NCBI RefSeq assembly: GCF_004342225.1
Contig: NZ_SMAR01000012.1
Coordinates: 41,178 to 105,177, forward strand
Origin: Martelella mediterranea
GTDB taxonomy: Bacteria; Pseudomonadota; Alphaproteobacteria; Rhizobiales; Rhizobiaceae
Length of the DNA: 64,000 bases
Reading direction: 5' to 3'
The translations under genes were made by a program, and so were the position numbers. Under the pieces are notes generated by a model. The model did not search any database and was not told where the DNA came from. It was given only the letters and a program-made list of their open reading frames with translations. Positions 19,214 to 28,896 of this stretch are shown piece after piece (positions within the stretch are counted from its first letter, which is position 1; every line of letters starts with the position of its first letter).

Positions 19214-19432
19214 TCACTTGAAGCGATAGGTGATACGGCCCTTGGTCAGATCGTATGGAGTCATCTCGACGAGCACCTTATCGCCTGCCAGGACACGGAT
19301 GCGGTTTTTGCGCATGCGGCCTGCAGTGTGAGCGATAATCTCGTGATCGTTTTCCAGTTTAACCCGGAAGGTCGCATTCGGCAGAAGTTCAACGACAACG
19401 CCGGGAAATTCCAGTACTTCTTCTTTTGCCAT
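19214..19432 (-). CDS. infA: Translation initiation factor IF-1
   Basis: A 72-aa S1-like OB-fold protein that binds the ribosomal A site during initiation. The sequence begins [20 protein letters not shown] and contains the invariant [19 protein letters not shown]. Length is exactly normal. It lies upstream of maf and yacG on the same strand, separated by the palindromic repeat. Confidence 0.98.
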   Translation of the reverse strand: MAKEEVLEFPGVVVELLPNATFRVKLENDHEIIAHTAGRMRKNRIRVLAGDKVLVEMTPYDLTKGRITYRFK

Positions 19433-19714
19433 TTATGTCTTTTCTTTCATACATCGGAAAACGATTTCATTTCGTTTTCCGGCACATAACCATCTCGCCA
19501 GCTCCGGCTGACGGACTGGGTCAGGCGCGTTTTGTTTTCATTCTTCGGGTCACCGCGTAAATTTGTTTCACGCTGGCAGGACCTTGAATTTGCCGCGGAA
19601 CCTACACAATCCTTTAACGTTTGTGAACCTTGTTTGCTCCGGCGTCGATTGTTTTGTTCACTCTTTGATTTCGAATGCGCCTCTGTTGCGGGTGAAACGT
19701 GCGTAAAACCTGTC
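19433..19714. other. Intergenic region with a hairpin, upstream of infA
   Basis: These 282 bases hold no credible gene. A 10-bp inverted repeat (19455-19464 and 19472-19481) built on CGGAAAACGA lies 23 bases before the infA start, probably in its leader. The rest probably contains the infA promoter. The TTTTCCG theme resembles the larger palindrome at 19049. Confidence 0.5.
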
Positions 19715-20188
19715 TCACCCACGCCAGTAAAGCACACAAACGAGTGTGAAAAGCCGCCGTGCGGTATCGAAATCCAGCGTTATTTTACCGCTAAGACGAT
19801 CCATCAGCGTCTGTGAACCTTCATTGTGAACACCGCGCCGTCCCATATCGATGGCTTCGATCTTGGTCGGGGAGGCGGTCTTGATCGCTTCATAATAGCT
19901 CTCGCAGATCATGAAATAGTCTTTCACGATCCGTCTGAAGGGGGTCAGCGACAGAATATGCGTTGCGACCTGATCTCCGTTTTCCAGCGTAATGTCGAAG
20001 ACAAGCCGCTTGTCGGCAATGGAAAGGGTCAGCTTATACGGGCCGCCGTAATGACCTTTTGGTTCGAAATGATTTTCTTCCAGAAGGTCAAAAATGGCGA
20101 CCGCGCGTTCATGCTCGACATCGGGCGAGGCGCGGCCGATGCTCTCGTCAAGAACAACATCGCTCAGCCTGTAATCGCCCTTAGCCAT
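19715..20188 (-). CDS. UPF0262 family protein
   Basis: A 157-aa conserved alphaproteobacterial protein of unknown function. It is recognised by the start [15 protein letters not shown], the central [22 protein letters not shown] and the end [15 protein letters not shown]. It begins 2 bases after the hisD stop, so the two are co-transcribed. No membrane segment or signal peptide is present. Confidence 0.9.
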   Translation of the reverse strand: MAKGDYRLSDVVLDESIGRASPDVEHERAVAIFDLLEENHFEPKGHYGGPYKLTLSIADKRLVFDITLENGDQVATHILSLTPFRRIVKDYFMICESYYEAIKTASPTKIEAIDMGRRGVHNEGSQTLMDRLSGKITLDFDTARRLFTLVCVLYWRG

Positions 20189-20190
20189 GA

Positions 20191-21495
20191 CTATTCCTTG
20201 CGGTTGAGCCGGATGGATACAGATCGGGCATGTGCGCCCAGCCCTTCACATTCTGCAAGCTCGATAGCCGGTGGCGCAAGTCTGTTCAACTGTTCTGGTC
20301 CCAGACGAAGGATGGATGTGCGCTTCATAAAGTCCAGAACGGTCAGCCCGGAGGAAAAACGAGCCGAACGGGCCGTCGGCAAAACATGGTTGGAACCGCC
20401 GACATAGTCGCCAATCGCTTCAGGTGTGTAGTGACCTGCAAAAATCGCTCCGGCATTCCGCACCTTCGGGATCAGAGCATCTGGATCATCGACGGCCAGC
20501 TCCAGGTGTTCGGGCGCGATACGGTTGGCAAGCGGCATGGCGGTCTCAATATCGGGCACGGTGATGATCGCGCCATAGTCACGCCAGCTTGCACCGGCAA
20601 TCTCGCCGCGTGGCAATGTCTTCAGCTGCCGCTCGACGGCTTCCTCTACGGCTTTGCCCAGCGATTTGTCTGTTGTGATCAGGATGGATTGCGCCGCCGT
20701 ATCATGCTCTGCCTGTGCCAGAAGGTCGGCTGCAATCCAGTCTGGGTTGTTTTCACCATCGGCGATGATGAGCACTTCAGACGGGCCTGCGATCATATCG
20801 ATCCCGACAGTGCCAAAAACAGCGCGCTTGGCCGCCGCGACATAAGCGTTACCAGGGCCAACGATCTTGGAAACAGGCTTGATCGATTCCGTGCCATGGG
20901 CAAGGGCGGCAACGGCCTGGGCCCCGCCAATGCGATAGATCTCCGAAACACCGGCAATCTGTGCCGCTGCAAGCACAGCCGGGTTCACTTTTCCCTTCAT
21001 CGCCGGAACGACCATGACAATGCGTTCCACACCGGCGACGCTGGCAGGCACGGCATTCATCAGAACCGAGCTTGGATAGCTCGCGGTTCCACCGGGCACA
21101 TAAAGCCCAACGGCTTCAACCGCAGTCCAGCGATGACCGAGGCCGACACCGATTTCGTCTTTATAAAAGTCGTTTTCCGGAAGCTGTCTTGCGTGGTGGC
21201 TGCGAATACGGGCCTCAGCGACCTTGAGCGCTTCAACCACTTTCGGATCGACCTCTGAAAAGGCCTGAGCAACTTCGCCTTCACTGACTTTCATTGGTGT
21301 TGCCGGCTCGTCGAAATCAACTTCATCGAAGCGCTTGGAATAGGCGGCAAGTGCTGTATCGCCGCGTTCGCGAACATCATCAATGATGGCATCAACCACA
21401 GTGCCTACATCGGCCGAAACTTCACGCTTGGTCGAAAGTAGAGCCTTGAAGCGCTCTTCGAAATCGGGAGCTGCCGCATCGAGCCAGATAGCCAT
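20191..21495 (-). CDS. hisD: Histidinol dehydrogenase
   Basis: A 434-aa zinc enzyme catalysing the last two oxidations of histidine biosynthesis (L-histidinol to L-histidine). Conserved elements include [60 protein letters not shown] and the C-terminal NHVLPT. It lies between the DUF2948 and UPF0262 genes, on the same strand, in the order usual for Brucella relatives. Confidence 0.97.
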   Translation of the reverse strand: MAIWLDAAAPDFEERFKALLSTKREVSADVGTVVDAIIDDVRERGDTALAAYSKRFDEVDFDEPATPMKVSEGEVAQAFSEVDPKVVEALKVAEARIRSHHARQLPENDFYKDEIGVGLGHRWTAVEAVGLYVPGGTASYPSSVLMNAVPASVAGVERIVMVVPAMKGKVNPAVLAAAQIAGVSEIYRIGGAQAVAALAHGTESIKPVSKIVGPGNAYVAAAKRAVFGTVGIDMIAGPSEVLIIADGENNPDWIAADLLAQAEHDTAAQSILITTDKSLGKAVEEAVERQLKTLPRGEIAGASWRDYGAIITVPDIETAMPLANRIAPEHLELAVDDPDALIPKVRNAGAIFAGHYTPEAIGDYVGGSNHVLPTARSARFSSGLTVLDFMKRTSILRLGPEQLNRLAPPAIELAECEGLGAHARSVSIRLNRKE

Positions 21496-21542
21496 ATCTA
21501 AAGCCTCATGTGAGTTATCGAGAAGAGTTGAATACCTTTTGC

Positions 21543-22004
21543 TCAGCCCGGATGATGCGGTGTGCGTCCGCCTTGCCAGCTTTCACTGACATCAGCCAGA
21601 GACAGCTCGATCGTCTCAACATCCAGAATGATTTCGGCACCACCGGACAACACGAAAATCAGGCTGCCATCCGGCCCTTCGCCGTTTCTTTCAAACTGGA
21701 TTGCCAGCAGATTGTGCACTTCCTGATCGTTCTCCCGGTCAACACCAACGCTTCTGATTGTGGTGACCCGCTTGACGATCAATGTCGCCCGGCGACGTGC
21801 TGATTTCTTGAAGAACCAGCCTTTGCTACCGGAAACCAGCCTGTTGGCAGAAATCTCGAACTGACCGAGACGGTTGTCCCCGTCGCCTTTCGGGGCACGA
21901 TATGTCAGATCGCGCGACAGAAAAACAGCGTCCTGAAGATTTGCTGAGATGACGACGAGGTCTTCTTCATCCAGTGCAATCAGGCGAAGTGGCGCAGAGG
22001 TCAT
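21543..22004 (-). CDS. DUF2948 family protein
   Basis: A 153-aa conserved protein of unknown function, starting MTSAPLRLIALDEEDLVVIS and containing RDLTYRAPKGDGDNRLG and GGAEIILDVETIELSL. The start at 22004 follows a GGGAAG site; a longer frame to 22070 adds unlikely residues. It lies between murA and hisD on the same strand, as in other Rhizobiales. Confidence 0.88.
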   Translation of the reverse strand: MTSAPLRLIALDEEDLVVISANLQDAVFLSRDLTYRAPKGDGDNRLGQFEISANRLVSGSKGWFFKKSARRRATLIVKRVTTIRSVGVDRENDQEVHNLLAIQFERNGEGPDGSLIFVLSGGAEIILDVETIELSLADVSESWQGGRTPHHPG

Positions 22005-22167
22005 GGCTGGTCTTCCCGGCGGGTGTTGAAATTCAATCTCCGAGATAAGCCGACAAACACACAAAGGCAACCGGCGGCAGAGCGCGGCACACCGTTGATT
22101 TGCCTTAAATTGTGCAGGAGCGGACAGATTTGACGAAGCTCAGCCTGAGGCGCATACCGGTTCTCGG

Positions 22168-23463
22168 TCAGCCGTCGCTGATGCGTTCGATTTCGGCGCC
22201 GCAGCGCGTGAGCTTTTCTTCAAGCCGCTCAAATCCGCGATCCAGATGGTAAACCCGTCCAACTGTGGTTTCGCCCTTGGCGGCAAGACCGGCAATAACC
22301 AGAGAAACCGAGGCTCTGAGATCGGTTGCCATCACCGGTGCGCCGTGCAGCTCATTGACGCCGGTTACAGTTGCTGTCTGGCCGGAAAGCGAGATATCGG
22401 CGCCAAAGCGCGCCAGCTCCTGCACATGCATGAAACGATTTTCAAAGATCGTTTCGACGATGTGGGACGTGCCCCTTGCGCGTGTCATCAGGCCCATAAA
22501 CTGCGCTTGCAGATCGGTCGGAAAGCCCGGATAAGGCTCTGTGCGGATATCCACCGGACGGATATCGTCGCCATGACCGACAATATGAATTCCCGATGCA
22601 GTCGAGGTGATTTCTGTGCCTGCGGCCCGGAGCGCTTCCAGCGCTGAGCTGAGCAAAGCGGTATCTGTGTTTTCAAGTGTCACATCGCCACCGGCCATGG
22701 CAACGGCCATGGCATAAGTCCCGGTCTCAATACGGTCCGGCAGAACGGTATGGCGTGCACCTGACAGAGAAGTGACGCCCTCAATCGTGATGGTGCCGGT
22801 GCCAGCGCCTTCGATCTTTGCGCCCATGGCTTTCAGGCAGTTGGCCAGATCAACGACTTCGGGTTCGCGCGCTGCATTTTCCATGACCGTCGTGCCATTG
22901 GCCAGGGAAGCCGCCATCATCAGCGTGTGGGTTGCGCCGACAGAAACCTTCGGGAATGTGTAATGCGCACCGATCAGCCCGCCGGACGGGGCTTTGGCCT
23001 CGACATAGCCCTGTTCGATCTCAATCTGAGCACCGAGTGCTTTCAGGCCATCAATGAAGAGATCAACCGGGCGTGTTCCAATCGCGCAGCCGCCTGGAAG
23101 CGAAACGCGGGCAACACCTTCGCGCGCCAGAACCGGGCCGATGACCCAGAAAGAGGCGCGCATTTTGCGCACGAGCTCATAAGATGCTGTCGTATCGGTG
23201 ATGGTTGGGCAGTTGAAGTGAATCGTCCGGGCATAGCCATCTGTCTGGCGTTCACGGCGGCCATTGACCGAGATGTCGACGCCGTGGTTTCCGAGAATGC
23301 GCATCAGCAATTCAACGTCTGCCAGATGCGGCACATTTTCCAGCGTCAGCGTTTCGCTCGTCAGAAGAGAGGCGATCATGAGGGGCAGGGCGGCGTTCTT
23401 GGCGCCGGAAATCGGGATGCTGCCCTTGAGCGTGTTTCCGCCGACGATTCTGATTTTATCCAT
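22168..23463 (-). CDS. murA: UDP-N-acetylglucosamine 1-carboxyvinyltransferase
   Basis: A 431-aa enzyme transferring enolpyruvate from PEP to UDP-GlcNAc, the first committed step of peptidoglycan synthesis. The start [20 protein letters not shown] with [10 protein letters not shown] is typical. The active-site cysteine is in [14 protein letters not shown], so it should be fosfomycin-sensitive. The start at 23463 is chosen by alignment with the family; a longer frame to 23529 adds 22 non-conserved residues. Confidence 0.97.
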   Translation of the reverse strand: MDKIRIVGGNTLKGSIPISGAKNAALPLMIASLLTSETLTLENVPHLADVELLMRILGNHGVDISVNGRRERQTDGYARTIHFNCPTITDTTASYELVRKMRASFWVIGPVLAREGVARVSLPGGCAIGTRPVDLFIDGLKALGAQIEIEQGYVEAKAPSGGLIGAHYTFPKVSVGATHTLMMAASLANGTTVMENAAREPEVVDLANCLKAMGAKIEGAGTGTITIEGVTSLSGARHTVLPDRIETGTYAMAVAMAGGDVTLENTDTALLSSALEALRAAGTEITSTASGIHIVGHGDDIRPVDIRTEPYPGFPTDLQAQFMGLMTRARGTSHIVETIFENRFMHVQELARFGADISLSGQTATVTGVNELHGAPVMATDLRASVSLVIAGLAAKGETTVGRVYHLDRGFERLEEKLTRCGAEIERISDG

Positions 23464-23674
23464 CCAATATTCCGGGCGTTTTGTCCCGGCCTCTCCATGC
23501 GTTGTGGCGTGTCGCTTTAGACGAAGCACCGGCGATGATCAATCGCAATGGTTGACAAGTGGTTTCCAGACGGCGGTAAGAACAGGGAAAAGTGGCGGCG
23601 AAGTGACCTTGTTTCAGCGCATTTGCATTTTTGAAATGGCTGGAAGCGGTGACGTTGTAAGTCCGCAACAGGTT

Positions 23675-23854
23675 TCATTTATCGGACTTTGCGGCGGGCA
23701 GGCCATCGCTCTTGTCGGCTTCACCATGCCGCCGGGCGCGCGTCTGCTGTTTGCGTCGCATCAGATTCTCCCGCAGTGTCTTCGCTGCGCGGGCTCTGCG
23801 TTCTTCTGCTGCCTTATCTGCTTTGCTGCCGCGTGAATTCGGTGTGTCAGCCAT
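23675..23854 (-). CDS. Small conserved basic hypothetical protein
   Basis: A 59-aa highly charged protein, MADTPNSRGSKADKAAEERR, with an Arg/Lys-rich helical middle (RARAAKTLRENLMRRKQQTRARR). A perfect GGAGGG site lies 5 bases before the ATG. Short basic proteins of this kind are encoded next to murA in Brucella relatives. The function is unknown; nucleic-acid binding is only a guess from charge. Confidence 0.7.
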   Translation of the reverse strand: MADTPNSRGSKADKAAEERRARAAKTLRENLMRRKQQTRARRHGEADKSDGLPAAKSDK

Positions 23855-24015
23855 CAAACCCTCCTTTGCGTGATCGTCATTTGCCTGTCAAAAAGTGGCA
23901 TGCAATATAAAAGAAATCGAAATAGCGTCTTGCACTCAAGGCTGAGCTATGGCAATAGCCCGCTTGCCCGCACCGGCAAGGTGGGGTCATAAGTTTTCCG
24001 GTCACCCGGAAACGG

Positions 24016-24090
24016 GCTGCTATAGCTCAGGGGTAGAGCACTCCCTTGGTAAGGGAGAGGCCGAGAGTTCAAATCTCTCTAGCAGCACCA
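24016..24090 (+). tRNA. tRNA-Thr (GGT anticodon)
   Basis: A 75-base cloverleaf: acceptor GCTGCTA (24016) pairs with TAGCAGC (24080), the anticodon arm is CTCCC-TTGGTAA-GGGAG with anticodon GGT, and the T arm is built around GTTCAAATC. The CCA end is encoded. Accessory DNA with an integrase remnant begins directly downstream, so its 3' end probably served as an integration site. Confidence 0.95.
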
Positions 24091-24156
24091 TTCTTTATGT
24101 TTGATTTTCAAATACTTGGCTGTTATCAGGGACTTACAAGCACCTCGGTGGTACAC

Positions 24157-24302
24157 ATGGTCCTGCAAATGCCCCGCCCAACGAAGTCTCACAAGACCGG
24201 CATCTACTATTTCCGTGCCAGATATCCCGCCGATCTCTTTTGGGCTATGCTTGGGGCGTTGAACGCAAGCGCCAACTGATCGAAGGTGAAAAGGTGGCAT
24301 GA
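24157..24302 (+). pseudogene. Phage-type integrase N-terminal remnant
   Basis: The first 26 or so residues, MVLQMPRPTKSHKTGIYYF and RARYPADL, match the N-terminus of tyrosine recombinases common in Rhizobiales islands. The match breaks off abruptly and the frame ends at 24279. A different frame (24237-24302) continues as GYAWGVERKRQLIEGEKVA, apparently from another gene. It is a relic 66 bp after the tRNA, consistent with past site-specific integration. Confidence 0.6.
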
Positions 24303-24425
24303 AACAGGGCCCATCGCCTCAACCACGCCTGCCGCGCTCACCGCCTGGGCATTGCCTTCATTGTGGGTGCAGCCTCACCAAACCTCCGCCCGCACTTCTG
24401 CCAAAGTAGTACCAGTTCAACACAT

Positions 24426-25382
24426 TCATGTGCTGCGTGAAACCATCGAGATTCGCTCTGTCATGAAGTCGTAGGCACTGGCCGCCTCCTCAATCTCCAT
24501 CACATGAGTAACCAACAGGTCCAGGAAGGCCCGGACCGCAGGTACGTTCGACCTTTTTGGCGGCAGCGCTGCAAAGAGTTCCATTTGCGGTCCGGTGAAA
24601 TCCGGCAGGGCGCGGACTAGGGCGCCGGCGCGGGCCAATGGCTCAGCGTACAACATCGGAAGAAGCGCGACCCCGGATCCGGCGCTCAGGATACCGAGCG
24701 CGACGGTCGGTTCGCTCACAGTCATCAACGGCTCGTTCGCAAGGTACACAGTCTCGCCCTTCGAACTGGTCAACCGCCATTCATGAGGAAACTCATCAAT
24801 GGCGATGTCGATCCGGCCAAGGCCCTCTACCGCACTCGGATCGGAAAGGTCGACCTCAGCGCCGCGCGTGCGGAAGGTGTAGAGCGCGAGCGGCGAGGCG
24901 ACGATCTTCCTGGCGACGAGATAAGGTTCGCTCGGTCGCCCGACGCGGATCACGACATCAAGCTCCTCGGCGACAGGATCCGGTCCGCCGCTCGTGACAC
25001 GCAGGCTGGCCTTTACCGACGGGTACCGTTCGGTCAGCCTCGCGAGCACCGGCGCCAGCAGTTTCTGGCCCGAAAGGGCGCTGCCTGCGATGCGCAAGCG
25101 TCCACTCGGCTCCCCCTGACCGAGGCGCACGGCTTCCTCCGCCGTCGAAAGGAGCGAGAGTGCATCCTCGGCGGCTGGAAGGAGGCTCTCACCGAGCGGG
25201 GTCATGCGCAAACCCCGGCCGACGCGATCGAAGAGAGGAGCGCCCGCGGCATTCTCCAGCCGGTGCAGTGCGCGCGACAGGGTCGCCTTGGGCACCCCGA
25301 ACCGCCGCGAGGCGGGGCTTAATCCGCCAGCGCTCGCGATCAGGCCAAATCCATGAAGATCGTTCAGGTCAAAATTGTTCAT
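24426..25382 (-). CDS. LysR family transcriptional regulator
   Basis: A 318-aa regulator with an N-terminal winged helix (GGLSPASRRFGVPKATLSRALHRLENAAGAPLFDR, split here as residues 20-55) and a C-terminal periplasmic-binding-like effector domain. It is divergently transcribed from the glutaredoxin-AhpD fusion gene with 105 bp between starts, the standard arrangement for a LysR protein controlling its neighbour. The start at 25382 gives the usual LTTR N-terminus; a longer frame to 25505 would run over the divergent promoter. The inducer is unknown; a thiol- or peroxide-related signal is inferred from context. Confidence 0.88.
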   Translation of the reverse strand: MNNFDLNDLHGFGLIASAGGLSPASRRFGVPKATLSRALHRLENAAGAPLFDRVGRGLRMTPLGESLLPAAEDALSLLSTAEEAVRLGQGEPSGRLRIAGSALSGQKLLAPVLARLTERYPSVKASLRVTSGGPDPVAEELDVVIRVGRPSEPYLVARKIVASPLALYTFRTRGAEVDLSDPSAVEGLGRIDIAIDEFPHEWRLTSSKGETVYLANEPLMTVSEPTVALGILSAGSGVALLPMLYAEPLARAGALVRALPDFTGPQMELFAALPPKRSNVPAVRAFLDLLVTHVMEIEEAASAYDFMTERISMVSRST

Positions 25383-25487
25383 ACTACCGTTCCGATTTCC
25401 GAACGTTTTGTTCAAGAATGATCGGTTTTCGTGCTGAATGTCCAGTGACAATATGCGTCCAACGTGTACAAACGAACGGAGCTCAAG

Positions 25488-27143
25488 ATGGCCGACAAGC
25501 TGCAACTCTTCACCAAACCCGATTGCCGGTACTGCGTCGCAGCCAAGGAGACGCTGTCACGCGTCGGCCTCGGGTTTGGCGAGCATGACGTGAGCGCCTC
25601 GCTGCGGACCGCCAATCTCAGCGTCTACCTGTCCGGTGTGTCGACAGTGCCGCAGGCCTTCGCCGGCGAAATGCATATCAACGGTTCGAAGGATCTCGTC
25701 GCGCTTGACGCTGCCGGACGGCTTGTGCCGCTGGTTGCCGCGGCGACCGCCCTGATCGACACGGATCATCTCTCTGACGATGCCATCGCGTATGGCGCGG
25801 AAGACATTGTCCTCAAAGACTATATTCCCGAAAGCGACGGAACGCGTTCGGATGATCCCGAACAGTGGGCCATTCTGCGATTCTACAAGGATTTCTTCGG
25901 TTTCTGGCCAAACTGTTTTTACTTTCAGCATCATTGGCCGGAGAGCTATAAGCTCTTCGTCTATGCCCACAATGTCGGCGCCATCGGGATGGGGCAGAAG
26001 ATTCTGGGCGAACCGGTGATGATGGCAACCGGCTTTTCCACGTCCGAGGCGTCGGGATGCAACTATTGCCAGGTCCACATGACGTCGGCGGCGGGCGAGA
26101 AATCGCTCGGCATCCCGAAACTGATCGAAGCCGCCCGGCAGGGACAGGCGCCGGAAGGTTCTCCGATCGGCCCCTTCGAAGCGGCGCTCGCCGATCTCGC
26201 CGCCGCTGCAACGACCAACATGGTTAGCGACGAACTGCTGGCGCGGGTGCGGGCAAACGCCTCACGGAAGCGCATTTCTCAGGAAGACGTCGAGGCCAAT
26301 ATCACCGGAACGGCGATGATCGCCTCGGCATTCGGTTTCCTCAACACCTTTAACGATCTTACCGGCGTCGACATCGAAGCCCACTGGGCACGACAGTCCG
26401 AGCAGAGCGCGGGCATTGAGGCCGGCCGTCACGGTGTGAGCGAGGATCGCACAGCGACCAATCTCGACCACGACCTGCCTGAGGGCGGTCCCTCTGTGGA
26501 GGCGATGGTCGCGAATTACGAGGCGATTGTCGAGGAGGCGGGCGGTGCGGACGCATATGCCAGACAGGAACTGGGGCTTCTGCCGGACTGGATGCGCCTC
26601 TGGCCGGAGCACCTGCGCGCCCGCCACGCGGTCTTTTATGCCGAGATGATGCAGGACCGGCCCCATTCGCCGGTGCCATCCGAACTCAAGCATCTGATGG
26701 TGCGTGTCGCCGCCATTGCCAGGGGCCATGACTATCTCGCCGCGGTGGAGGGACTGCTTGCCCACAGGGCGGCCGGGGGCGATCAACGCGCGGTCGAGCG
26801 TGTCCGTCATTGTTTCGATGCGGCGAAGTCGCGCCACGAGGGGCAGGCGCTCTTCACCGAAAAAGAGCGTGCCGCATTGACCGTGGCCTGGCTTTCAGGC
26901 CAGGCGCCGATCACCACACCCAGGCGTTTCATTCAGCCCGCGATCGATCAGTGGACGCCGGTCGAACTCATTCATCTTTTCACCGTCTGCGGCGTTGCGG
27001 GCCTCGTTCAGCGGTTCTCGGCTATTGCCAGGCCGAAGATCGAATCCCAGACCAGAGACTTTCTGGAGCAGAACGAACTGACCGCGGACACGCTCGCCCT
27101 ACGCTATCCGCTGCCCGAAGAGCGCCACAGGACCGCGACCTGA
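25488..27143 (+). CDS. Glutaredoxin - AhpD-like (carboxymuconolactone decarboxylase) fusion protein
   Basis: A 551-aa protein. Residues 1-80 form a glutaredoxin-like domain with CRYC (C13, C16) and the cis-proline context STVPQAF. A central alkylhydroperoxidase-D-like domain follows, with the redox motif GCNYCQVH (C191, C194, H197). A second, cysteine-free CMD-like helical region extends to the C-terminus. Such a fusion could pass electrons from glutathione to a peroxidase centre in one chain. The start at 25488 follows GGAG. It is controlled presumably by the divergent LysR gene and followed by a membrane-protein gene in the same direction. The domain calls are good; the reaction is inferred. 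Confidence 0.8.
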   Translation: MADKLQLFTKPDCRYCVAAKETLSRVGLGFGEHDVSASLRTANLSVYLSGVSTVPQAFAGEMHINGSKDLVALDAAGRLVPLVAAATALIDTDHLSDDAIAYGAEDIVLKDYIPESDGTRSDDPEQWAILRFYKDFFGFWPNCFYFQHHWPESYKLFVYAHNVGAIGMGQKILGEPVMMATGFSTSEASGCNYCQVHMTSAAGEKSLGIPKLIEAARQGQAPEGSPIGPFEAALADLAAAATTNMVSDELLARVRANASRKRISQEDVEANITGTAMIASAFGFLNTFNDLTGVDIEAHWARQSEQSAGIEAGRHGVSEDRTATNLDHDLPEGGPSVEAMVANYEAIVEEAGGADAYARQELGLLPDWMRLWPEHLRARHAVFYAEMMQDRPHSPVPSELKHLMVRVAAIARGHDYLAAVEGLLAHRAAGGDQRAVERVRHCFDAAKSRHEGQALFTEKERAALTVAWLSGQAPITTPRRFIQPAIDQWTPVELIHLFTVCGVAGLVQRFSAIARPKIESQTRDFLEQNELTADTLALRYPLPEERHRTAT

Positions 27144-27316
27144 CAGAAAACGTATGCCGGTTGGCCCGGGCGTTTCCGGCATTCGCCTGCAGCGGCGTTG
27201 AGAACGAACGCCGGAATCGGACCACCACAGCTCTTACGCAGCTCCGGATGTTGATCCGCCATGAAATGCGTCCGGAATCGCTCCGGACACAGCATTAATT
27301 CGAAAAAGGACCTTCC

Positions 27317-27790
27317 ATGATCCCTTTAATCTCATCGCTTGTCACAGTCTGCTTCGCCTTCGCATGCGGAATATTCCTGACGCTGTCCTATATCGAGAAG
27401 CCGGTCTGGGCGGTCATGCGCAATCCGATGACGCCGAACGTGTCGGACGAGACGGCGCGGACGGTCCATGCGGCACTCAACCGCCTGATCCGGCTCTTGC
27501 CCCCGACCATGATGGCCACGATGGGGACGGGAACGGTATTGCTCGCAGTGCAGGCGTGGCAGCGCGATTTCGCCTGGGCACCACTCACGGTGCTGATCGT
27601 GCTGGTGCTGTGCCTGGGCTACATGCTGAGCCAATTGTTCGGCCGCATCGAGGCGGTCAAGGACTACCCGTCAGACGGCAAGATCGAGATCGTACGCGAG
27701 GGCCTGGGCAAGCTGGCCGCACTCCATCATATCGGGTTGTTCTCGGCGGCGCTGACTGTCTTGCTGCAGGTCGCGCTCGTTCAGGCGTAG
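27317..27790 (+). CDS. DUF1772-like integral membrane protein
   Basis: A 157-aa protein with four hydrophobic segments (roughly residues 3-25, 63-82, 86-107 and 135-155). The length and topology match small DUF1772-type membrane proteins, a family related to anthrone-oxygenase-like proteins. AAGGACC precedes the ATG. It follows the glutaredoxin-AhpD gene by 173 bp on the same strand and may belong to the same stress response. No catalytic residues can be named. Confidence 0.65.
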   Translation: MIPLISSLVTVCFAFACGIFLTLSYIEKPVWAVMRNPMTPNVSDETARTVHAALNRLIRLLPPTMMATMGTGTVLLAVQAWQRDFAWAPLTVLIVLVLCLGYMLSQLFGRIEAVKDYPSDGKIEIVREGLGKLAALHHIGLFSAALTVLLQVALVQA

Positions 27791-28144
27791 TCAAGTCCAG
27801 CGCCTGCGGTGCCAATCCCGCCCGTAACGCCGTTCTCGCCGGAAAACGACCGACCTTGCGCACCACCAGGCGCTGAACGCCGCCGATTCTCCTCAATTTG
27901 CCTATCCTTGCGCTCCGCCCGCGGTGTGACATGCCAGCTGAAGGATGATGGTATCGTCCGTCTTAGCGGCAAAATCGCCGCTGTTGTCGACAATGCAAGA
28001 CGGACACGGGTTGCAGCAGATCGATGTCACCGGCAGACGCATGTGCACAACCCGGCTGGTCTTGTTCAAAGCAAGGTTTTCGCCCAATCCTTCCGCCCCC
28101 GGACCGAAGAGGAAATCCACACCCATCCATCGGCCTCGTTGATA
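27791..28144. other. Intergenic stretch without a credible gene
   Basis: These 354 bases separate the membrane protein from the MarR operator. Short open frames exist on both strands, including a Cys-containing 74-codon one on the minus strand (27902-28126), but none has a good ribosome site or recognisable domain. It may hold degraded coding sequence. Confidence 0.4.
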
Positions 28145-28163
28145 TACATAGGAGTCCTATGTA
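28145..28163. promoter_or_regulatory. Palindromic operator upstream of the marR-like gene
   Basis: Perfect 9-bp arms, TACATAGGA and TCCTATGTA, surround one central base. It ends 12 bp before the proposed MarR start. Size, symmetry and position fit a MarR dimer site for autoregulation. Confidence 0.7.
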
Positions 28164-28174
28164 AAAAGACTGAC

Positions 28175-28855
28175 ATGGAAAGCGCGATGACAGAGAAATT
28201 TCATATTGCCACAGGTCTTGCCAAGATCGGCCTGTATCTAAGGGCTGAAGGGTGGCAGCAGGCCGAGAGTGAATCTCTCACGCCGACGCAGGGGCAGATT
28301 CTCGTTCATCTCGTTCGGCGCGGGCCCGCACGCATTACCGCGCTCGCGGAGGAACTTGCGGTAACGCAACCGACCGCAAGCGACGCATTATCGGCGCTGA
28401 TCCGCAAGGGTCACGTCGAAAAACGGTCCGACCCGGCAGACGGGCGGGCCTCGCTGCTGCATGTGACGACGCAAGGGCGCCGTGTCGCCGAGGTGATGGC
28501 CGAATGGCCGGATGCGCTTCTCTCCGCGATCGATACGCTGGAGACCGGCGAACAAGCGGTTTTTCTGAGGGGCCTGACCCGGATGATCCGCGAGTTGCAG
28601 GTCCGCGGCGCGATCCCCGTCCAGCGCATGTGCGCGACCTGCAGCTTTTTCCGGCCGAACGTCCATAACGATCCGGCCGCTCCACATCACTGCGCCTTCG
28701 TGGACGCCGCCTTCGGGGACGCGCAACTGCGCCTCGACTGCGGCGAGCATGAACCGGCAGGCGAATCCGAGACCTCTACCCTGTGGCAGAAGTTTCTCGG
28801 GACGTCATCCGGAGAAGTGGACGCCCCGCCCGCGGCAACGGGCGAGACGTCCTGA
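28175..28855 (+). CDS. MarR family regulator with Cys/His-rich C-terminal tail
   Basis: A 226-aa protein. The winged helix is clear: TPTQGQILVHLVRRGPARI, then LAEELAVTQPTASDALSALI and KRSDPADGRASLLHVT. Unusually for MarR, about 80 residues follow that include CATC (near residue 152), a HHC motif and LDCGEHEP. These could bind a metal or sense thiol oxidation. Two close starts exist (28175, 28187). It lies upstream of a CPVC thioredoxin-like gene and a secreted protein, which it probably represses through the adjacent palindrome. Confidence 0.8.
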   Translation: MESAMTEKFHIATGLAKIGLYLRAEGWQQAESESLTPTQGQILVHLVRRGPARITALAEELAVTQPTASDALSALIRKGHVEKRSDPADGRASLLHVTTQGRRVAEVMAEWPDALLSAIDTLETGEQAVFLRGLTRMIRELQVRGAIPVQRMCATCSFFRPNVHNDPAAPHHCAFVDAAFGDAQLRLDCGEHEPAGESETSTLWQKFLGTSSGEVDAPPAATGETS

Positions 28856-28896
28856 TGTCTGAACCCGACTCTTAAAAGACAGGAGACACCAACATT

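Noticed and set aside
19014..19217. 67-codon minus-strand frame between infA and maf
   Set aside because: It is built across the palindromic repeat and has no family match or good start.
27902..28126. 74-codon Cys-containing open frame on the minus strand
   Set aside because: No ribosome site or family match; it lies in degraded-looking DNA. Left as uncertain intergenic sequence.
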